From Rhytidiadelphus loreus (taxonomy: Eukaryota > Streptophyta > Bryopsida > Hypnales > Hylocomiaceae): a stretch of 64,000 bases of DNA. The notes below the pieces were generated by a model, which saw only the letters and a list, made by a program, of their open reading frames with translations, made no database searches and had not been told where the DNA came from. The position numbers and the translations under genes were made by a program. The stretch covers positions 37,078,935 to 37,142,934 of the forward strand of contig OX344764.1 of the NCBI GenBank assembly GCA_947034895.1. The letters run 5' to 3'. Below, piece after piece: positions 11,220-24,199 of this stretch (positions are counted from its first letter, which is position 1; each line of letters begins with the position of its first letter).

Positions 11220-13552
11220 ACCACGATATTTGTTGAGGGATTTTGATTGCAGCGTGTGCGCAGCTGTTTACATCCATATGCCAGGAATTAGAACTAGAGA
11301 CTTCGAGGTACGGCAGTTTCTTTTCGCGTGAGTTATAATGGTTGTTGCTCGATTTCATGCTCATAGTGTGTTTTGGTGAAAAGGAATGTGGCAACGGAAG
11401 CTGTAAGCCGGTTCACTCTCTTTCAATAATTTCGAGCGTTACTTCCACTGCTGCTACTGTACTCCTGTCCACCATCATGTTTATGTTTCTTCAATTTTTG
11501 TGAGCTTCGTTTCTGCTAACATAGCGGTGTCTGTGTGTAAAGATTCAGTGATTCAGTGATCCAGTCCAATCGATCACAAGTTTGCAGTAGAGACCTTGGT
11601 TCTGTTCTAGCCAATGTCGCATGCACAATCTTTTTAGTCGTGAATGCTTGAAGGACTGTGCTGCTTCATTGGCTCGAGTGGAACAAGCCTCTAATTCGTT
11701 ACTCGTGGAGTCTTGGAGAGCAAAAGCACCACCATGCCGGTCAGTAAGTATTCGTCTGTTAATATTCTAGAGACTTAAATTCAATTACACTACTAGTTTA
11801 TGCAGAGTGATGATTGTAAACTTAGATCAACAATATTGGTTTGAGGTGTCGACACTTCAGTTGTGAGCTTTAGAAACAGACAGCTAGACTGTTTAACAGA
11901 AACGGGAACTTAGGACAATTCAAAGTTACCAGCATGCGCAATGGTTTTAATTCATTGTAGAATTGATTGTCACATTGAGTGAGGTTGTAGAAGATTTTGA
12001 AGTGGTTTCATTTTTGTTGTTTATTCACTTTACTTTCATTTTTTCCCCCTTAATATATATATATTTTCTAACCAGTGTGTCTTCCTGAAGATTTCCTGAC
12101 GTTGCTAGGTGTGCAGGAATGGTATTCTGACTGAGCAATTGTCATTCATATTAGAAATATTCTTCCATAGAAGATACAAACTTCTGATTAGTTAAATCTC
12201 TCGACTCTCGAGATCGAGAATCGATGAGCTGTGGACACTACAGTTTGACACCACTTTTCATGAGAAAAGTAAAAAACATATACATGGAAACAACTTCTTG
12301 ACCTGTACGAAGTGAGGACGATCCAGTCTTGAAGTGTACACATGCGAGATCGATTACACTAGAGATTAGATCTTCTTTTTAGCCAATGTCACATGCCCTT
12401 ACTTTAATTTATAAAATCAGATCTCTTGATCTAAATGAAGTGAGCATGTGGTCGACCGGTACCGTACTGCAGGATTCTCCTTGCCTCGGCTGCCAAAATG
12501 TTGTGTCCATGGAGCTACTAAGTTGATAGAAAATTATGCATCGCATGAAAAGATTATAACAGAGTTTAGATCTGTTTTAGTCAGTGTCTCATGCTGGTGC
12601 TTTTTAAGGACTCTTCGTGTGGTGCTGGACTAAAATATATGGAACTTATTAGCCAGTATCTCATACTGATACTCAGAAAGACTCCGCGTGGGACCTGACT
12701 ATTACAGACCTGGCTTCTATTTCATTTACTCTCGGGGTACGTCGTGGAGATCATCACCAGCAGTAACGAAGAGAAGGCCGTCAAGATGGACTGTAAGTAC
12801 TCAGAAGATCATACCCATACTTACTCAGTTTTGACAGTTTCGATCTCTAGAATCATGCATCGCATGAAAAGTACTTTGATCAGTATTGGTTTGAGAATTT
12901 GGCTCTGATTCCGTAAGTTTCGAACTGGAGTGAGAAGAACTTTATTGTAGAAATGTTTAGCTAGAATTGACAGAGCCTTCTCAACCGAATCTCTTACAGA
13001 AACGGTTTAGGTGGCATTTAAAATGGCCTTTTTACAGTAACATCTTCATTCATTTGCCTTGAGTTGATAGCGAATCAATGACATAAATTGTACCCAATTG
13101 TGAATGGTTTATGTTATTTTATTTTATGATTTTTCTTCTCACTGTGTTTTTCAGAAAATTTCCTGATTGAAGTTGTTGTACGTGTTTCTGAAGCTCTGGT
13201 CATATTCTTTAGTGAAATTGAATGATGTGTTTCAGAGTTCTATATATGCTAGGACTGATCAGTTGATAGAGCTGAGGTTTATTCTATTTTGTAAATTTTC
13301 TTGAACCCTGTGTGTTTTTCAGAAAATTTCCTGAAGTTGTTGTGTTTCTGAAGTTCTGGTCATTGATACCAGTGAAATTGAATGATGTGTTTCAGAGTTC
13401 TATAAGCTAGGACTGTTCATAGATCAGTTCATAAATCTGAGGTTTCCAGGCCATTTTACTTCGAGACAATCTTCCGAAGTTTTGCCAATTTTAAGGTAAC
13501 TAATATGGCAAGGTATGATTTCCTGAAGCTGCTGCTACGAAGGGCGTGACGC
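11220..13552 (+). ncRNA. Putative spliced transcript with duplicated exons
   Basis: Two related first-exon-like blocks end in consensus donors: ATG-CCG-GTC-A followed by GTAAGT at 11744, and ATG-GAC-T followed by GTAAGT at 12793. Both leave phase 1. Downstream, two tandem copies (13141-13264 and 13307-13430) each carry the acceptor TGTTTTTCAG followed by AAAATTTCCTGA. Near 13505-13549 a related short reading again contains a D/N-F-L-K-L-L-like peptide before a stop. Any protein would be under about 30 residues, so this may be a microprotein gene with alternative exons or a long non-coding RNA. I recognise no family. The exon model is inference from splice signals. Confidence 0.35.
13307..13430 (+). 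repeat. Tandem copy of acceptor-containing block
   Basis: This block repeats 13141-13264 with about 85 percent identity by eye, including the polypyrimidine tract, the CAG acceptor, the phrase 'gtgaaattgaatgatgtgtttcagagttc' and a trailing 'gctaggact'. The spacing between copies is about 166 bp. A small deletion changes the frame after the acceptor, so the two copies would encode different short tails. Confidence 0.6.
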
Positions 13553-13599
13553 TTCCTTAGATGATTCAGAAACGGCTAAGCTTACTTTGAACATCCCCA

Positions 13600-16500
13600 G
13601 TAGTAGATTAATACCGTATGTGATTTTGACTGTCAATTTGTGAGTAAGGTAACAGGTCCATAAATCGACCATTTAAGGACTGGAACTGATTTTTGGGGAG
13701 GTGAAATTTCTTGAAATATTTTTCAGTAAATTATACTTGAAAGACAAGTAGAATTGGCATCTAACCCAAGTTGTTTCGTATGTTTTGAAGTTTTCTAGAA
13801 TTAGATATGAATTTTTGAAGTTCAAATGCAGTGGGCTCTAAAATCGCCCACCTCCTGAAATGTAAAGTATTTGTACATTGCTGATACAATGAAAGAGCAA
13901 CATGTACAAACAGTGTACATTCCAGGAAGTGGGCGATTTTATAGCATGAGCGCTTTAAGGACCTATTACCTTAGTGGTGGATTGTTGACCAAAAGATGGC
14001 ATTGAACCTTATATTTATCAATACAAAAATCCCCAAAGATCCAGACTTCATGATTGCTAGCGTTAGACGCTATATTCCACTCGTTTTTGTAAGGACTAAC
14101 TTCCCATCAGTTGAGTCAAAAACTTTTCAACTCTCTCAATTAAAAAAAATTTCCAATCCAAATTTTTCCTGCCCTATGTTTCATAAATTAATTAAACTCC
14201 AAAGATTCCTATTGATTCCTTCAAAAAAAACTTTTCAACTCTCTTAATTGAAAATACATTTTAGAATTCAACTCTAAATTCCACCCCCATCGTTGCAAAG
14301 TAGACCCTACATTCCACCTTTCTTTTTGTAAACTCCATTGATTGCCTCAAAAACCATCAAAGTCTCTCATAATTTTTTAATTCCAAACTATTTTGGCCTT
14401 TGTTCTCAAAATTTATTGAAACCCAAAGGTTTGCATTGGTTCCTTCAAAAAACTTTTCAACTCCCTCAATTGAAAAAAACATTAATTTTAGTCATGAGTG
14501 TAACTTGAAATTCCATTATTTTCATCTTGACTTCGATCCACTATTTTTGTCTTGCCTTCATTATACCATTTTTGTCTTGGCTTCATTTCATCATTATGAT
14601 CATGGCTTCAAAGGCCCCCCATAGTTGTAAAGTGGACCCTATATATGTCAATATAGAGACAAAAACAAATAACTTGTCATTGTTGTCCTTAGTGGGGACT
14701 TTGAACCCTTACATGTTTGCAATGACAATCTAAAAATGTCCCTTTTTTAATGTAGAATATTAAATGAACCTTTTGCTATATGGCTAAACTACAAGGCAGT
14801 GTTCTTTAAAGTTATGGAACCATGAATTTCAAACCCTTTCAACCCCAATTCCATACTAAAGTTGTCATAATGCTAATCATGTATAATTTTCCTTCATTAG
14901 GATGCAAGAGGGTGCAATGGGTCTCAATAGTAGGGATTTTCTTTCATATTGTCCTTGTAAGACAAGTTAAAGATACATTTAAAGTCTAATAATTATTGTA
15001 CAAAAAGATTTACTTACAATATTTAGGCATAGAACATAATAAATTCTCTATAAATCTCAATTCCAAGACTTTTGTGGGATTATTTTTGAAAGGATAGATG
15101 TACTATGGGTGTTTCCTAAGTGTCTTTGCAATTAGTAAATTTCTTAATAACCTCTAAAGATTCCTTGGGTCAAAAATTAGAAAATACTTCTGAAATTGCC
15201 AAAAAATAACACCTTCTAAAAATAAGTCTATATATCAAAATGCATTCACTTTTTAGAATTTGTAACCATAAGATCTTATTCTTGACTAATACAAGGCTCT
15301 TGCCTAAAAAATTTGGGGTCTAAAAGCAATTAATGTATGTGTGAGATTTGAGCAAGCAAAAAACAATACAATTTTTTCCGAGGTTACCTAAACTTTTAAC
15401 ATTGTAGCTTTGTTTTATAACTCAAATAGTTTGACATATCTCAAATTCTACTTTACAATATAGCTTCATAACTCAAATTCTACTTTACAAAAAGATTTAA
15501 AGATTGTGGTTCTGAGAAGAGCCTCCAGTTAGAAAGGAATATGCAAATTTTCAAAACAAAATAATACTTTGTTCTACTTGCTCAAATTGAAGTTTATTTT
15601 ATTTTATTTTTATATTTCTACCAACCATTGGATCTTTGTAAGAATTAGATTCCCTAGAAGGTTGTTTGATTTTCCAATCTTAAAAAAAATGAGAGGAAAA
15701 AAACAAAATTTGATGTTGCACTTTAGGTGCCCACAACATTTCATTATAAGAAATATCAGCCCTCTGGAGGGCTGCTCTGGAGTGACAAGCCAAGCTATTT
15801 CAGAGCTCAGCCTGTCACTCCAGAACTGTCTTGCAGTGAGCTGTCAGCTTGGTTGACTGTTGGCCAAAAACATACGTAATCGCCATTATTTTTTAATTTA
15901 AAAAAATTAATTATTTTTTTTAATATTAAAAATAAAAAAATAAAAAATTTATTCATAAATTTCAGTTCTTGCGCCACTGTCGCCGCAAGTACAGCTGGGC
16001 AGAAATAGGGGGAAAATGAATTTTTGAGCAAAAAAAAAGTAAATTTCAGGATACCTCGGAGGGTTGTGGAGCAACCCTCTGGAGGCCTGAAATTTTCTCT
16101 AATGTAAAAATCATTTTGAGTTTAAGAGAGCTTTGGGGATTAGTTTTATCAATTTTTTTAATTGTGACTATACAAATTCAAACTAGACATGTTAAAGATT
16201 ACATGGGAAAATAAAATACAACAATATCACTTATAGATTGCAAGATTATAATGTTTGGTCATCAGGGTGTAAAAACTATGAATGTGATTTGAAGTTTTTC
16301 AATCTTCTTTTCACATGTCAAATCTATAAAAAAATTCACCACAAAAATATGAGGTTAAAAAGCATAACATGCATAACCCCAATCATTTATGGCTTCTCAA
16401 AATCTACTCTACAATATTTTTAAATGAATTTCTAATGTGATTTTTTCACCAGGATCTAGTGTATTTGAGACTCATTTCACTGAGAGCCCTCAACACTATA

Positions 16501-19500
16501 AAATCTAGATTTGCAATGGACATCAAGTCTTTTTTTTCATTTTGTATGAAGTGCCAAAGTGTCGACATAAAATGTTATTGTGGTGCTCCAAATTTCAACA
16601 TCATCTACATATTGGATAGAAAATATTGAATTTGCACATATCACATATATCTAATTCTATTTTCATCCACAATCTAGCGATTTCGTCCAAGATTTTTTTA
16701 AATTCAAAGTTTTCTAGTGAAGAATTTCATAATTTTTGGCCATTTTTTAGTCAAATTATTATTTTCTAGTGCAATCTAGTACTAGAAAGCCAAAAAAAAG
16801 CCGTAATGGGCATTCTTGCACAAATTCATGAATAGAAAAATCATAACCATTCATTTTCAAAATCATATTTTTGATGCTAAAACTAGATTTCACAAAGAGT
16901 TTTCAAATATATAAATTACAAAAAACAGTATTTTGGTTAGATTTTATTTAACTTCAAAGGATTTTCAACACTAGAATTTGGTGCCGTAGGCATTTTGGGG
17001 TTAGTTCATCAAGAGTGACTTATTTCTTGTTGAGTGACAATGATAAATAAATGCCCACATTATTAACAACTTTAGAAGGAGAGAAGTGGCAAATTTACCT
17101 TTACATAAAGTTTGAACTCCAACACAAACTTTTTTGAGAAACCTTTAAATAAGGTCAGCTTTGCACTTCTCCAACAAGTCTTAGAGAGAAGAAAAAACTT
17201 ACCAAGTTGACTTAAATCTACATTGTGACTATGTATACATTAAAAAAAAATATGAAAATCTTGAAAATAGAGTAGAATAATCAAGCATTAATCATGACTT
17301 TAATTGATACCTAAGCCACTGAAGGTGAAATTGCACTCATTTAAGGAGGTAGAGTATGTGAGCCTTGACACATTTGTCAATTAAACTACGATGCATTATG
17401 TTACAATTAGATCCAACTTATTTTCACCTTGCCACCTGATTTTATCACATTCAAGTCTAACCTTAATGAGATTTTTTTCAATCAAGGGCTCATCCAAAGA
17501 ACAATCAATCTCCACAATACAACAAGATTTTTTTGTGTGAGATCAAAATCCTAACTTGTTCACACCAGATAGAATATGATATAATTCCAATCCTTGAATT
17601 GACAAACCGTGGTACAATTAAAATACTCACATCAATTTGCAACTATTGTAATAACTTATACATTAATTTAACTAGACAAAAGCAACTTTGTTGATCACAT
17701 TTGCAACACTGAAGCTAAGCAACAAAGCCTTTGGAGATTATAACTACGATAGGATACATTCTAATGAAGAAGTGGTAGAAAAAAATGGTATCCTAGAGCA
17801 AATGGGAGTAGTGAAAGTGTGGGGAACTATGTGGAAATTATATATGAGCATACATAAACACGGGCTTATCAAATACACTTATAGACAAAAACATATTCAC
17901 CAAAAATATATTTACCAATTGTAGGGGGATCTTGGTTAATATCTAAAAGAAATCAACAAATTCTAAATAAATCTTTCATGTTTTGAAAAATATCAAACTT
18001 ATGAACAAGTGGTAGTATTGCCATTGTGGAACTTGTACACATCCAAACCATATTAATGTCATTACCAAAAATCTCCAAAATGCACATGATAATAATTTAA
18101 GATTTTTAAACATTGTCACCTAGCATTCATTTAGAAAACTATGTGAGTTAAAAGATAAGGTGTTGCTAATTCATTAGAGATAAAATTTGTTTAAATTTTA
18201 AAATACAAGAATTTACAAATCTATTTTATAAATATTTATAGAATACTTTCAATTTTTTAAATATTCTATAAATATTTTAATTTTATATAGCGTCTTTATA
18301 AATATCCTATCTTTTTCCTAAATTACAAAGGAGTGACCTCCTAGGGTATTGTTACAATAAATAAAAAGTATTGCATTTAATAAAGAAGCATTTGGAATTG
18401 CAAATGTTGAAAAGATAGTCAAGGATCCTTTTTATCCTTTTAACTCCTTGTCCCTTAAATGCCTTAAACTTTGTTTGAGCTTCTTGAAGTTTGCTCCAAA
18501 CTAAATAAGAAGTCCAATTGTTGATAGATTTCATCAATTTAAGAAAATTGTAACCATATAAATTCAAACAAGATCTATTATGGATTATATAGGGAAAAAC
18601 TCAAAAACATCATGTATAAATTGAAAGATTAAAATGTTTCATCATTAGGGGGGTAAAACTATGAATGTGATTTGAAGTCTATTTATCTTTCATTTACATG
18701 TCAAATTTAAAATTGAGGTCATTAAAAAAATATGAGGTCAATGATGTAATATTTATAATCTAGCAAAATCAATTTATGGCTTCTCAAAATCTTTTTTACA
18801 ATTTTATTAAAATAGAATTCTAATGTGATTTTTTTCTAAGCTTAAGTGTATTTGAGGCTTATTTTCAAGAGTGCTTAATATGAGGAAATGAAGATTTGCA
18901 ATGAACATCCTTGCACAAAATCTTGAATATTAAAATCATAAACATTCATTTTGATAAGATTTTATTCAACCTCAAAGTTTTTCCGACACCAAAATGTGGT
19001 GCCTTGGACATTCAAAGGTTATACATTTAAGGGCATTTAAGACTTCTTGTAACATATGAAAGTGTGATGGTGAGAGTGTAGAATGATTTTTGAATTGTAT
19101 TTGGTAAAAGAAAAAAAATGGGATTCTAAAGTAGTTGATATTAAAGAAGACCATGGTATTTGTAGTTTCTTTGACATCTCTTATATCAAGTGCACACTAT
19201 CATGACCGATTTTCATGATTTCAATGAGATGAGTTGTTATATTTTCATCCTTATAAATTCTCATCCAAAATTGGGCAATATTTTTTAATTCAAAATCCAA
19301 TTTTAGCAAGGAAGAGAAAATACTATGTAACAAGTGATTGCAAATATTGCAACGGTTGTACTATTAAGATATCTGCACCTAAAACAAAAACTTTTTTCAA
19401 ACAAGCAATTTTGAACACAATTTTGAAAATATCATGTCAAATCCTTAACAAATGAAAACCAAAATCAATGAAATTGGTTTGAAATTTTTTAGAGTTTGTA

Positions 19501-20100
19501 TGAATACACTACAAATTTTCAAAGTTGAGGTTATAGGAACACTTACTATATATTGACACTAAACTACCTTTAATTATAAATCTTTGAAATACAAGATGCT
19601 TCAACTCTGACTAGTTCCTTATAAAAATTATGTCGCACGGTATTTTCTCTTACTCGCTTAAATACAAAACAATGGAAGTTGAAGATCTTTTTGATCTAAT
19701 AGAAGTTTGAAAACAATTTTAGCAAGGAAAAAAAAATACTATGCCTATACTATATCAAATAACTCTGAAAACTTCAACTTCTATTGGTTCCTTTTGAAAA
19801 CTAATCTTAAATTTTGAGCAAACGCTTTGCCATATTTGGGTCAACAAGAGGATGTGAAGAACTCTATCTTACCTGGCGACAAACAATTGGTGTTGCAAAA
19901 GGACGCATGAGGATACCATAACCCTTAAACGATGAGTTAGTCACCATGGAAATCAACTATTTTGGAACCTTGTTGGCTTAAAAAAATGCAAAAGCAATCA
20001 TTGGAAGTCAAACTACTATAGAAGACATTCTTTTTTACAAAAAATTTGGAAGATGAATAGTTGCACTTCTCTCGCACAGTGAAGTCATTCATCGGCGGAA
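13600..20100. other. AT-rich dispersed-repeat region, no gene
   Basis: No reading frame of note and no splice structure was found. The stretch 16190-16990 and the stretch 18560-19020 are diverged direct repeats; both contain 'atttatggcttctcaaaatct' and the phrase 'tctaatgtgatttttt' in the same order. At 19940-20100 lies an inverted copy of the repeat seen at 25380-25600 and 61640-61870. A GC-richer insert at 15757-16085 has 'ccctctggagg' motifs at both ends and could be a small element. Confidence 0.55.
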
Positions 20101-21483
20101 AATGTCCTCAACGTTGTTTATGGCTTAAGCTCGCAAAGCCTAATGTTCCCAAACTTGTGCCCATTGTTTTCGAACCCGTGCCCGGTGTTCCCTAACTCGT
20201 TCCCATCTCCGAGACAGTCTCCATGGTCGTTGCGAAGCTTATTGGACACACATCTCCCAGCCCATCTGGGCAGTGCCAGTACGATTTGTTCCTCCACTTC
20301 GCAAAAGTTACAAGTGTCACCACGAGCTGGAGAATTCAGTTGCTTCCATGCGTTCTTCGGATTTCTCAACAAGGAAGTACAAGCGCAGCTCCAAATTTTG
20401 AATGAGATCGAGAATTTCTCGCTTTGTGTCTTGAGTTTTCTGCTATTCTCTCCTCGTATGCTTCCTTTCTACAGATTTGCGGATCGATCGAGTCGAAACG
20501 CTAGTGGAGGTACGGCATCACACTTCTCACCCAGAAATTTCTGAAGTTGGTGTTGTTTTAGAAATTTGCAGATGATTTTTCTCCCTGGAGGAGTGCGTAT
20601 CTTTTTTTTTCTGTACTTCAAACAAGCGCACTAGCTATAAGATTTAAAATCTTGTGGGGGGAGAATTAGTTGTGATGGGTTCAATCAGCACATTGTCTCT
20701 CTTTGCATCTCCATTGCGAGCTCTTCTGTTAGTGTTTTTTCTTTTCGGGGTTTAGGGTGGTGCAGTGTTTACAGCTTTCAAATATTAAGAATCGGTTGTC
20801 AGAGGGTGATGCTGTTGTGAAATGCTGCATTTGCGGAGGTTTCGTTGCTCAAATTTGGGAATGTGAATGTAGTTCTCATTTGTCAGGGTTAGGGCATGTG
20901 GCGAGTATTATGATGGGGGCGCAGAGTGAATCGAGAGTTAGAACGCCAATCACAAGCTTTTCGGTTAAATGCCTAATCAATTTTTTTTATAAGTAGTGTA
21001 GAGAACTTACTGTGCAGACCTGGCGTTCTATTAGGTATGGAAGTCAACAATGTCCTATCCGAAGTGTAGAGGACCCTAGTGTAAATTTATGAAAACCTAG
21101 CGTCAACTAGATCAACCTTCGGGGGAGCCCTTTGTTGGAGATTTAGATGAAACCCTAAACGGTATGGACTGCAGAGTTCTGGCCATATTATTAACCTTAC
21201 TGGGCTCCATTCAGTAGGTTTTGTGATGTATGAAGCTCTTCGAATAGCACCCTGAAGTCAAGATCGGGCTTGAAGGAAGAATTCTCATTATATGCTGTGT
21301 TTTCGTCTCCGGGTCCTCCATAGTACAAACTTGTTTTGCTTTTCCAGTCAATCAACTTAACGATTTTCTTCCGTGATTAATGCTGCCTGACTGTGATGAA
21401 CTCCAGGCTCTTGAAGAGTGAGGCAACTCAACTGTGTAAAATTTGAGGACACAGGAAGAGAGGGTCCGCTGTAAGTACGTGCG
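20101..21483. other. Upstream region of XRCC4
   Basis: A GC-richer patch at 20118-20544 is open in two frames on opposite strands (133 and 84 codons), with proline- or glycine/asparagine-rich repeats but no domain, so I do not call either. At 21073-21333 there is a copy of a small element with TAGAGGACCC-type ends, also seen at 42580-42822 and partly at 51250-51365. The XRCC4 promoter and leader presumably lie in the last few hundred bases, but no clear TATA box was found. Confidence 0.4.
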
Positions 21484-23764
21484 ATGGCAGAATTTGATAA
21501 CAAGACATGCGCACGGCTTGAGTTCCCTGAAAGTATTGATTTGAATAGGCTGCTCTTCGTTCAAAGTGAATGGAAGCCGACGAGGTCGGAGCCCACAAGT
21601 TTCTCTCTTGCGATCTCGGATGGACTTGGGGCTTGGAGGTTTGAAGGCACGGAGGCGTTTGTCAAGGACAGGGCTGAAGCGTGGGACAAGAGCGTGAGCT
21701 GGGTGATGGACAAAATCAAGTTCTATCTCTCTGTGGGACAATTGGGTGTGACCTACCGCTTCACGAAGACTCGAGATAATCAGAGAAAGGTTTGGAAATC
21801 TTCACTTGTTTCACTGCATTTCATCAGCCTTCTCAATCTTAATCCTGGAAGGACGCCGAGCACGTTTTGTGTCATTGAAGAATGGATGATTTCCATCCGA
21901 TTTTTTGTGTGCAACTATTTCGATGCTAGATCCACATCATTGACTTAAGTTCAAGACATTTTAGTTTTTTATGGGATAGTTTTTCAAAAAAATGGTTCAC
22001 AATATAGTGTATTTCAATACTTTGACCTTTTATTTTCCTTAAAACTTGAATTTGACATTCAAAATGATTTCTTTTGCTTTAGGGCAAAACAAAAAGAATG
22101 AAGCTTTTGAAGTGCAGTTTCTATTCCACTTAAATTTTTTTTTTAAATCTTTAAAAGCATTTCATTGAAGTTTGAAGTTGAGGATCTATAACCACGTTTC
22201 TAAGTATTGAGTGACATGGAAATTTTCTTTAGTTCACAATGTTGTACACTAGAATGTACTTCTATTCTGAAAATATCTACCCTCATATTCTACCCTCGTA
22301 TCTTAATGTTTCTTCCTCCAGAACCGATGCCTTTAAGACCTGTCCTTTAGGGTACTTTTTGAAAATCCTTATAAATTACAAAACCCTGCGGAGTTTGTGC
22401 TCTATCGTGATTGGGTCTAATACACCCTGATGAGATTGGTCTCTATCCTTGTTGGATCTAATCAAACTTTTACGAGAAAGGGGTCACCCTAAAGGCCTTC
22501 ATCTCATTGATCTTTGGTTTTATAGTTACAATAGGATCCTCTAGGCTTCTGTGGCCTTCCATACTTTACAGAGCGCCGCCGGCAGGTGAATGGATGGCAG
22601 GTCCTCTAAACTACTCCTATCCCAGACAGTTCGTCACTAGGGTCTCTAATTGAGTTTTGTTACTTGATTGTGCAGTTATCCTTTGATATTGAGGACAAAG
22701 AATCGGATCTTTCGCTTACAGCTAATTTTTCTCTGGTTAACGCACCAGATCCAGGGAGTGTTACCAGCGACCTGTTGGACTTTTTGCACGATAGTAACTG
22801 TCGACTCACGGTATTTCCCATTGCCTGTCAGTTTTTTTGGGTTTTCATCGAGGCGATTTGCGTCAGTGCTGCTGCGTTTTTTGGATTCCATCCAGAGTTT
22901 GTGAGCGTAATTTTATAATCGGTATTTGTCTTAACATGTTCACAACTGTAATTGAGGATTGGGGCTAACACTTATCGTACAATTGTCACAGGAGAGTTAT
23001 TTGAGGAAACGTCGAGATTTTGATAGGATGACAAGAGAAAACGAAGCCCTCGCAGAGCAGAATGAACGGTTTACGGCTTTGAAAAACCAGTTCAAAGAAG
23101 ATGCATTCAAGAAGGTACATCAACACCACATCTACGTGTGATGGTGTCTCCATTTCGGTTGAAACATCCATCAGTTAAAATGCTCATTGAAACATCGTCT
23201 TGTGTTGAGCAGTTTGTGCCAGTACTCAATAGCAAAAAAGCAAAACTGAGGGAGCTCAGGAAGGAGATCGAAAAGTTGACAGAGCAAACCAAGTCCAAGA
23301 TCAAAGAGGACTCTGAAAGAGACAACACTACTAGTTCTTCTAGTGAAGATGACGAAGAGGAGAATGACCACCAGAGGTCTTCACCGGAGGAAAAGATTGA
23401 GGTAAAGCACATGTTGTCATGCAATTGTTTGTGAGGATAATTTATATTAAGGTTTTCAAATTCTTCAAATTCTTCCTTCAACAGGTTATGTTTTAACGAT
23501 CGTGATATATTTGTTGTTCTGAAGCAGAGAGGTGAAGCATCCAGTGAAAGTTTGGTTGGTGAGGTGAAAGCTATCAGTGAACCAGTTGCCACTTTCGTGG
23601 TCGATGCGGAACCAGACCCAGATGCAACGCAACCCCTTTCGGATGAGATTGAACTAATTTGTCCGAGTTCTGAGCCCCCAAGAGAGGCTGGTAGTTCATG
23701 CCTGTCAGCCTTGGTTGGAGACACGCCTTACGTGGGTTTACAAAGAAAAAAGCGGCGAAATTGA
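21484..23764 (+). CDS. XRCC4: DNA repair protein XRCC4
   Basis: XRCC4 is the scaffold partner of DNA ligase IV in non-homologous end joining in the nucleus. The coding exons are 21484-21789, 22676-22810, 22992-23114, 23213-23401 and 23528-23764. All four introns have GT..AG ends and fall between codons, giving a 329-residue protein, longer than the roughly 260 of Arabidopsis. Exons 1-2 (residues 1-147) form the globular head, with 'WRFEGTEAF' and 'GVTYRF' strands and the family-typical 'LSFDIEDKESDLSLTANFSL'. Exons 3-4 encode the ligase-binding coiled coil (ESYLRKRRDF... then heptads KLRELRKEIEKL). An acidic serine-rich tail follows and the end is basic (QRKKRRN), a possible nuclear signal. 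The ATG is the first in a frame that opens just upstream. The call is secure at family level. Confidence 0.9.
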
Positions 23765-23836
23765 GCGTAGTTGTAGTTCAATCAAGTTGCAATTCTTTCT
23801 AGACCTACCATCGTGAATAATTGCAAGTCTCTGTTT

Positions 23837-24112
23837 TTAGGAACAGATGCTATTGTAGCGGAAGTCGCTAGACTTGAGGGCGTATCCTCCGCATCTTCGG
23901 AATTGGCCTGTGCCGCCCATCACGGTGGCCTTGTAAGGCGTGGCGGGCGTGACGCAGGTGCCGCTGAACGTGAGCGAGGAGGCGTTGTACAGGGAGGTGT
24001 CGGCGAAGGTGACTTTGGTGATGAACATGATGCTGCCTCCAACGCTCAGGGAGGAAGGGAGGGTGACAGAATGGAATTTTCTGAAGCTGGACTACATTCG
24101 GATCTCGTGCTC
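23837..24112 (-). pseudogene. Relic of a dirigent-like protein gene
   Basis: On the minus strand the frame reads MFITKVTFADTSLYNASSL, then FSGTC, and later VMGGTGQFRRCGGYA. This resembles the C-terminal part of dirigent proteins, where a strand, an N-G/A-S-x-L turn and the GGTG-x-F-R-x-A-x-GYA motif occur in that order. Upstream in the same frame a stop codon interrupts further plausible sequence, and the N-terminal half of the barrel is absent. Dirigent proteins are secreted and guide coupling of phenoxy radicals. This fragment lies convergent to XRCC4, 73 bp past its stop, and looks dead. The assignment rests on a short motif only. Confidence 0.45.
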
Positions 24113-24199
24113 TGTGTAGTTCAGCTTCAAAAACTTTTGTTCTCTCCTTGCTGCTAAACAGAAGGCCCTCCGGTAATCAACAAGGACAAGTGAGCTCCT

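Noticed and set aside
11047..11394. 115-codon minus-strand frame
   Set aside because: It runs antisense through the TATA box and leader of the 11.2-kb locus and shows no known domain.
13141..13430. C/D box snoRNA pair
   Set aside because: TGATG and CTGA boxes occur but the spacing is too short and no terminal stem is present.
20118..20544. Overlapping 133- and 84-codon frames on opposite strands
   Set aside because: No domain, no splice partner, and composition explained by local GC-rich repeats (CCC..TTCCC pattern).
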